DNA of 47,381 bases from Clostridia bacterium. GTDB lineage: Bacteria > Bacillota > Clostridia > Christensenellales > Aristaeellaceae. The position numbers were made by a program, and so were the translations under genes. The first letter of the stretch is position 1; the number at the start of each line of letters is the position of its first letter. The stretch spans positions 1-47,381 of the forward strand of contig JAFUFB010000023.1 of the NCBI GenBank assembly GCA_017470145.1. Reading direction: 5' to 3'. The notes under the pieces were generated by a model, which worked only from the letters and a program-made list of their open reading frames with translations, made no database searches and was not told the origin of the DNA. Shown here piece by piece: positions 43,742 to 47,381 of the stretch.

Positions 43742-44056
43742 ATGAATGAACAAATGCTACAAAAACTAGAGGAACTTGTAAAGAATGAGGCTTTCGCGGA
43801 TTCGTGGTCAGCTGCTAATTCAAAAGAAGAACGTATGAAGCTTCTTTCAGTAAATGGAATTGAGATTAGTGATGAGGAATATGAAGATTTGATGAACTCT
43901 GCGGCGCCGGAGGAAATACCTGAGGAGGAACTATCTAACGTTGCTGGAGGCATTATTTATAGTATACCCAAATTAACTCCTTTCGGTTATGTTTGTCCAA
44001 GGTGTAAAAAACGTGTTTCTTTCTGGGGATTCCATCTCTGCCTGAATCGATGGTAA
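43742..44056 (+). CDS. GG-leader peptide precursor with Cys/His core
   Basis: This 104-residue peptide has GGGATGGAG before its ATG. The leader (about 1-69) is acidic and helical and ends EEELSNVAGG. The core of 35 residues is distinctive: IIYSIPKLTPFGYVCPRCKK, then RVSFWGFHLCLNRW. It holds CPRC and HLC, a C-X2-C-X9-H-X-C arrangement able to bind Zn or form thioether or disulfide links. It is a candidate exporter substrate. The core is unlike the three WKW peptides, so it may have a different modification or role. Confidence 0.72.
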   Translation: MNEQMLQKLEELVKNEAFADSWSAANSKEERMKLLSVNGIEISDEEYEDLMNSAAPEEIPEEELSNVAGGIIYSIPKLTPFGYVCPRCKKRVSFWGFHLCLNRW

Positions 44057-44169
44057 GGATCAAAACAAGAGCCAATGCTTGAAAAGAATGGTTAATGTTT
44101 GCAAGAGTAGATAATACATTTGGGCACTGGTCACATTAGAGGTAGCATCTAGACAAAGGAGTGGAGCTT

Positions 44170-44799
44170 GTGGAGAAAGATCAAAATGCTCGACTTGAAA
44201 AGCGCAAGAATGCAGTACAAGCGATTAGTGATAAGATGATTCAGGATGGATATCAACGTCACGATTTATCGCTTGACCTACGGACAGCAAACACACATTC
44301 GATAGTATCAGTTTTGCCGTTCTGTGTATTATTTGTATGCTTATTTGGATTCATAGCCGGGTGGAACAGATTTGCTGAAATCAATGTTCCGATCTTGTTA
44401 GTGGCATTTATTATTTCACTATTCATCCACGAGGGAATTCACGGCCTTTTTTACGGAATCTTTGCTAAAAATCATTTTCGAGCAATTGAGTTTGGAGTAA
44501 TATGGAAGAGCTTAAACCCATATTGTTATTGCAAAGATCCGTTAAGCAAAAGTCGGTATTTAATAGCTGTGTTAATGCCTGGAGCGATTCTTGGAGGAAT
44601 TATAGGGATAATAGGGGTCTCTATTGCATCAGCAAATTTGGTTTTATTTAGTGTTATCTCTTTCATAGGGGCAAGCGGGGACTTCTATGTTGCGTGGAAG
44701 TTAATTAATTATCCTTCAAACGGAAAATGTATGCTGGTTCTTGATCATCCAGAATTGCCAGGTTGTATTTTGTTTACAGGGGAACCTGCTATAACTTAA
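44170..44799 (+). CDS. DUF3267 family membrane metalloprotease-like protein
   Basis: This protein of about 209 residues has four hydrophobic segments (about 45-65, 72-92, 133-155 and 158-178). It carries the zinc motif FIHEGIHGLFYG in the second (His87, Glu88, His91) and a conserved Asp in GASGDFYVAWKL as third ligand. This is the DUF3267 zincin family, predicted intramembrane-type proteases of unknown substrate. I start at GTG 44170 with AAAGGAG eight bases upstream; the GTG at 44161 overlaps that site. It sits between peptide precursor genes, which suggests leader degradation, peptide maturation or producer immunity (inference). Confidence 0.82.
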   Translation: MEKDQNARLEKRKNAVQAISDKMIQDGYQRHDLSLDLRTANTHSIVSVLPFCVLFVCLFGFIAGWNRFAEINVPILLVAFIISLFIHEGIHGLFYGIFAKNHFRAIEFGVIWKSLNPYCYCKDPLSKSRYLIAVLMPGAILGGIIGIIGVSIASANLVLFSVISFIGASGDFYVAWKLINYPSNGKCMLVLDHPELPGCILFTGEPAIT

Positions 44800-44849
44800 G
44801 AATGCACGCGATTAGTTCGCTTGCAAATATAAAAAAAGAGGTGTGCAAA

Positions 44850-45167
44850 ATGTTGGAACAAAGCAGAGCGGAAGTTATTGGAAAGTTCTTAACAGACGAT
44901 CCAGAACGGGCAAATGAGATTTTATCTCTGACACCGGAAGAAGCAACGGAGAAAATTAATTCCTTTGGATTTGATTTTACCGTAGCTGAATTGGAAGAAT
45001 TTGGAAAGAATTTGAAAGCAGCAGCTCAGAACGGAGGCGAAATTGGAGAAGAGGAACTCGAAAATGTCGCTGGTGGAATCGCGGTAGCAGCGGCAACATT
45101 CTACTTTACAGTATTTGCTGGATGTGCTGTCCTTGGTGGGCATGCAGCGAATAATTGGAAGTGGTAA
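44850..45167 (+). CDS. Nif11-like leader peptide precursor, WKW tail (1)
   Basis: This 105-residue peptide has a leader (about 1-75) starting MLEQSRAEVIGKFLTDDPER and ending EEELENVAGG. The core of about 30 residues is hydrophobic (AVAAATFYFTVFAGCAVLGG) and ends ANNWKW. ATG 44850 follows AGAGGTG; the longer frame from 44763 overlaps the previous gene. Leader layout (LTPEEATEKINSFGFDFTVAE) is the same as in the next two genes. It is probably cut and exported by the C39 NHLP transporter and may be modified by the nearby radical SAM enzyme (inference). Confidence 0.82.
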   Translation: MLEQSRAEVIGKFLTDDPERANEILSLTPEEATEKINSFGFDFTVAELEEFGKNLKAAAQNGGEIGEEELENVAGGIAVAAATFYFTVFAGCAVLGGHAANNWKW

Positions 45168-45188
45168 TAAGAAAGGATGGTAATGATT

Positions 45189-45488
45189 ATGTTAACGCAG
45201 GAAAAAGCGGATATCATTACTAAATATCTTGGTGACAATGAGGATATTAGGAATAAGCTTTTTGATCTAGAACCTCTTGAAGCGACCAAGGAGCTTAATG
45301 CGGCAGGCATCGATTGTACTGTACAAGAATTGGTAGAGTATGGAAAAGCACTGGAAATGGCGTTGGCGCAAGACGAATTGTCTCCTGAACAACTGGAAAG
45401 TGTAGCAGGAGGCACGGCTGGGGCAACAGTTATCATTGCAGGTGTAACTATTGCTTGGCTAGTAGCGAAGATGAAATGGAAATGGTAA
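45189..45488 (+). CDS. Nif11-like leader peptide precursor, WKW tail (2)
   Basis: This 99-residue peptide has a leader that starts MLTQEKADIITKYL and ends DELSPEQLESVAGG. It is nearly identical to the leader of the next gene, showing recent duplication. The core (about 24 residues, TAGATVIIAGVTIAWLVAK) differs, yet also ends MKWKW. I start at ATG 45189, equivalent to the next gene's start; codons further upstream lie in the ribosome binding region (AAAGGATGG). Same inferred fate as its neighbours. Confidence 0.84.
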   Translation: MLTQEKADIITKYLGDNEDIRNKLFDLEPLEATKELNAAGIDCTVQELVEYGKALEMALAQDELSPEQLESVAGGTAGATVIIAGVTIAWLVAKMKWKW

Positions 45489-45510
45489 GATGAAAGGATG
45501 GTAGGAAGAA

Positions 45511-45825
45511 ATGTTAACACAGGAAAAAGCGGACATCATCACTAAGTACCTAGATGAAAATGAGGACAAAAGGAAAGAACTTTTTGAACTTGAACCTGCT
45601 GAAGCAGCTAAGGAACTTAATAAAGTAGGAATTGATTGTACTGCACAAGAGTTGGAAGAGTACGGGAAAGCTCTACAGATCTCTTTGGCAAAAGACGAGT
45701 TGTCTCCTGAACAGTTGGAGAGTGTAGCAGGCGGTGTAGTCACTGTGAGCATTGGTGTAGCTGTTGCTTGGGGTATAGCTGGTGCTGTTGTAGGTTATGC
45801 AGTCAACAGCAAGTGGAAGTGGTAA
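45511..45825 (+). CDS. Nif11-like leader peptide precursor, WKW tail (3)
   Basis: This 104-residue peptide has the leader MLTQEKADIITKYLDENEDK and onward, ending DELSPEQLESVAGG. The core of 29 residues (VTVSIGVAVAWGIAGAVVGY) contains small-residue GxxxG-like spacing and ends NSKWKW. Leader residues are about 80% the same as in the preceding gene while cores diverged, the classic pattern of RiPP diversification. AAAGGATGGTAGGAAG lies upstream. It is the closest precursor to the radical SAM gene, separated by a stem-loop. Confidence 0.85.
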   Translation: MLTQEKADIITKYLDENEDKRKELFELEPAEAAKELNKVGIDCTAQELEEYGKALQISLAKDELSPEQLESVAGGVVTVSIGVAVAWGIAGAVVGYAVNSKWKW

Positions 45826-45841
45826 TTAGCACCACAATTTT

Positions 45842-45871
45842 AGTGGGCGCTCTATTAATAGAGCGCTCACT
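45842..45871 (+). terminator. Palindromic stem-loop between precursors and radical SAM gene
   Basis: A 15-bp inverted repeat with one G-T pair centred on TTAA (AGTGGGCGCTCTATT and its complement), followed by ATATTTCTG rather than a pure T-run. It could be a partial terminator or an mRNA stabiliser that keeps peptide transcripts more abundant than enzyme transcripts. Confidence 0.6.
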
Positions 45872-45901
45872 ATATTTCTGTGCAGAAGGAGATTTTGTAA
45901 C

Positions 45902-46888
45902 ATGAGTGTTTGCTATCCTACAGTGATGAACATAGAGCTTACAACCAATTGTCCGTTGCATTGCCCACAGTGCTATTGTACGCTAACTGGTGGAAATAAT
46001 ATTGAACGTGAGAAAGCGATATATTGGATAAGAGAGGGATCAAAACTCGGAGTAAAGGATGTAATGCTCAGCGGAGGAGAAACACTTTGTTATCCGTATT
46101 TATACGAGATTATCGAAGCTGCAAATTTGTATTGTGGACATTCGAATGTTTCATTATCAGGGGCTTATTTCACTCAACAAGTGTTTGATAAACTCCAACA
46201 GGTAAAGGTTAGTAGAATTTTTATCTCTTTAAATGGCTCCAATGAAGAAGTTAATAGTTTATCCAGAGATGGCTTTGCATTATCGCTCAATGCTTTGGAG
46301 CTGTTGAAGAAAAACAAATATAGAAATACTATCATCAATTGGGTTATGCACCGAAACAATGCAGACGATTTTCCTAATATGGTAAAAATAGCTGAAAAAT
46401 ATGATGTATCTACAATCGTGATACTTGGATTAAAACCAGATTCAAACCATTCCTTAGGCTCGATTCCGACAAAAGAACAGATGAAAAATGTCAGGGATAT
46501 AATTAGATCGTATAAAGGTAAGGTAAGAATAATGGTCGAAAACTGTTTTTCTCCCATGCTTGCTTTGCTTGGAGAAACACTTTTATTCGGTAATTTAAAT
46601 GTTGGGAGAAATAACGGATGTGGAGCGGGGTATGATACTTTTAGTGTAAACGTAGATGGCTTATTATCACCATGTAGACATCTAAACATATATGAACAAT
46701 TTGAAAATGGGAATGAGTATTGGAATTCTTCACCAATTCTTCAGGAATTGAGGAAGCTTCGTGAAGGCGAGGCCGAGGAACCTTGTAATAAGTGTTCATA
46801 TACAGATTATTGTAAACCGTGTTTTGCAATCACGAAAGAAGTCGAGAAAAGACTGTACAAAGGGAATCCATTTTGTCCCCTGCAATAG
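45902..46888 (+). CDS. Radical SAM/SPASM peptide-modifying enzyme
   Basis: This 328-residue enzyme has the SAM-cluster motif C17-X3-C21-X2-C24 (NCPLHCPQC) and the GGE-type motif MLSGGETL. A C-terminal SPASM region follows: CGAGYDTFSVNVDGLLSPC, then CNKCSYTDYCKPC and a last Cys in PFCPLQ, enough for two auxiliary [4Fe-4S] clusters. SPASM maturases such as AlbA, PqqE, StrB and DarE install thioether or C-C/C-O cross-links in ribosomal peptides. There is no clear RiPP recognition element at the N-terminus. GAAGGAG precedes the ATG. Adjacency to three precursors ending WKW makes them the natural substrates (inference). Confidence 0.88.
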   Translation: MSVCYPTVMNIELTTNCPLHCPQCYCTLTGGNNIEREKAIYWIREGSKLGVKDVMLSGGETLCYPYLYEIIEAANLYCGHSNVSLSGAYFTQQVFDKLQQVKVSRIFISLNGSNEEVNSLSRDGFALSLNALELLKKNKYRNTIINWVMHRNNADDFPNMVKIAEKYDVSTIVILGLKPDSNHSLGSIPTKEQMKNVRDIIRSYKGKVRIMVENCFSPMLALLGETLLFGNLNVGRNNGCGAGYDTFSVNVDGLLSPCRHLNIYEQFENGNEYWNSSPILQELRKLREGEAEEPCNKCSYTDYCKPCFAITKEVEKRLYKGNPFCPLQ

Positions 46889-47304
46889 TTTTGCGGAGGT
46901 GTAAGTGCCGATGGTCAATTGCAAAAGTAACTTCCAGTTTGCATGAGTAACTTCTAACATGGTTCTCACGGAAGAGATATTGAAGGAATTAAGGTATGCT
47001 AATGTTTTGCGGCTTGTTGTCACCGGTAACGGATAGCGCCACAGTGGACATCCACCATGGGCTTGGGCTCAAAGAAAGGTACTGCAAATAGGCGGATGAA
47101 TCCTAATTTTGTCTTTTGCAAAAGTAAGTTATACCGCCCGTAAACGACCAATACCGTACCTTTCAGGTACAGCATCGAAACGGATCGTATTATACCATAG
47201 GAACAGCCTTAGCGTCTATGGTCTATGGGTTGAGCGTATTCCTGTCTTTTTAAGATGAGTTAAGTCACGGTTTAATTTGAAACCCGGGAGCTATTGAGAA
47301 ATAT
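46889..47304. other. Gene-free stretch with repeated GCAAAAGTAACTT-like motifs
   Basis: The 493 bases after the radical SAM gene hold no credible CDS. Three similar 13-mers occur: TTGCAAAAGTAACTT (about 46919), TTGCATGAGTAACTT (about 46939) and TTGCAAAAGTAAGTT (about 47116). Multiple short terminal repeats of this style occur at the ends of IS21-like elements, but I see no transposase. A GTACCT-TTC-AGGTAC hairpin lies at 47156-47170. It may be remnants of a mobile element. Confidence 0.35.
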
Positions 47305-47331
47305 GGACTTGAAAAAAGTCCATTTTCTTTT
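47305..47331 (+). terminator. Intrinsic terminator near window end
   Basis: GGACTT (47305-47310) pairs with AAGTCC (47316-47321), followed by ATTTTCTTTTT. Confidence 0.7.
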
Positions 47332-47341
47332 TGAATTTCTA

Positions 47342-47370
47342 TTGACTGTAGGGGTAAGTAATGGTACAAT
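47342..47370 (+). promoter_or_regulatory. Sigma-A promoter for a gene beyond the window
   Basis: TTGACT (47342-47347), a 17-base spacer and TACAAT (47365-47370). Confidence 0.75.
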
Positions 47371-47381
47371 ATATTGTGTGG

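Noticed and set aside
44763-44849. Extended start of the first WKW precursor
   Set aside because: It overlaps the DUF3267 gene; the conserved leader begins at ATG 44850 behind AGAGGTG.
1-47381. tRNA, rRNA or CRISPR loci
   Set aside because: I saw no tRNA TPsiC/anticodon arms, rRNA blocks or regularly spaced repeats in reading both strands, though a tRNAscan or Infernal run would be decisive.

Overview
The window looks like the chromosome of an anaerobic, fairly high-GC Clostridia member (Firmicutes; Oscillospirales or Christensenellales would fit). Supporting signs are a Gram-positive PolC, meso-diaminopimelate dehydrogenase beside dapA/dapB, the non-mevalonate isoprenoid genes dxr and ispG, strong AGGAGG ribosome binding sites, a TSCPD protein of the TIGR03905 type, and a ferredoxin-type aldo/keto reductase. 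I cannot name the species.

Bases 1-28,100 are mostly housekeeping. In order: the 3' end of tuf; a TSCPD protein; a DEAD-box helicase; a zinc-ribbon protein with a long structured leader (minus strand); araD (minus strand); a HerA/DUF853-type ATPase; mscL with a zinc-ribbon tail; a MATE transporter; an ECF S component behind an attenuator-like leader; an aldo/keto reductase; dapA-dapB-ddh; frr; uppS-cdsA-dxr-rseP-ispG-polC; a DivIC-like protein; a Ppx/GppA phosphatase; two secreted proteins; and an acyltransferase. About 145 bp of intergenic repeat occurs twice in opposite orientation (524-668 and 17621-17763), and a 42-bp perfect palindrome sits at 28103-28144.

Bases 28,150-38,690 form a tight same-strand gene train behind a divergently transcribed XRE regulator. 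It holds an ECF sigma factor, the three-part NHLP/NHLM peptide exporter (HlyD-like subunit, C39 peptidase-ABC, second ABC), a STAS protein, a TIR plus double-FHA protein and a secreted BspA-type leucine-rich-repeat protein. A membrane Ser/Thr kinase with an extracellular sensor region follows (38735-41989).

Bases 38,700-47,381 are visibly richer in A/T. After the kinase comes a predicted HELTH metallopeptidase, then five small double-Gly leader peptides, the last three with Nif11-like leaders. A DUF3267 membrane metalloprotease lies among them and a radical SAM/SPASM enzyme follows them. The last three peptides have unrelated hydrophobic cores that all end in Trp-Lys-Trp, immediately upstream of the radical SAM gene.

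My reading (inference) is a ribosomally made, radical-SAM-modified peptide family exported by the C39-containing NHLP machine. Production would be controlled by the XRE/sigma pair, and export or response by a kinase-FHA-STAS-TIR module. I regard this as the most novel content of the window.
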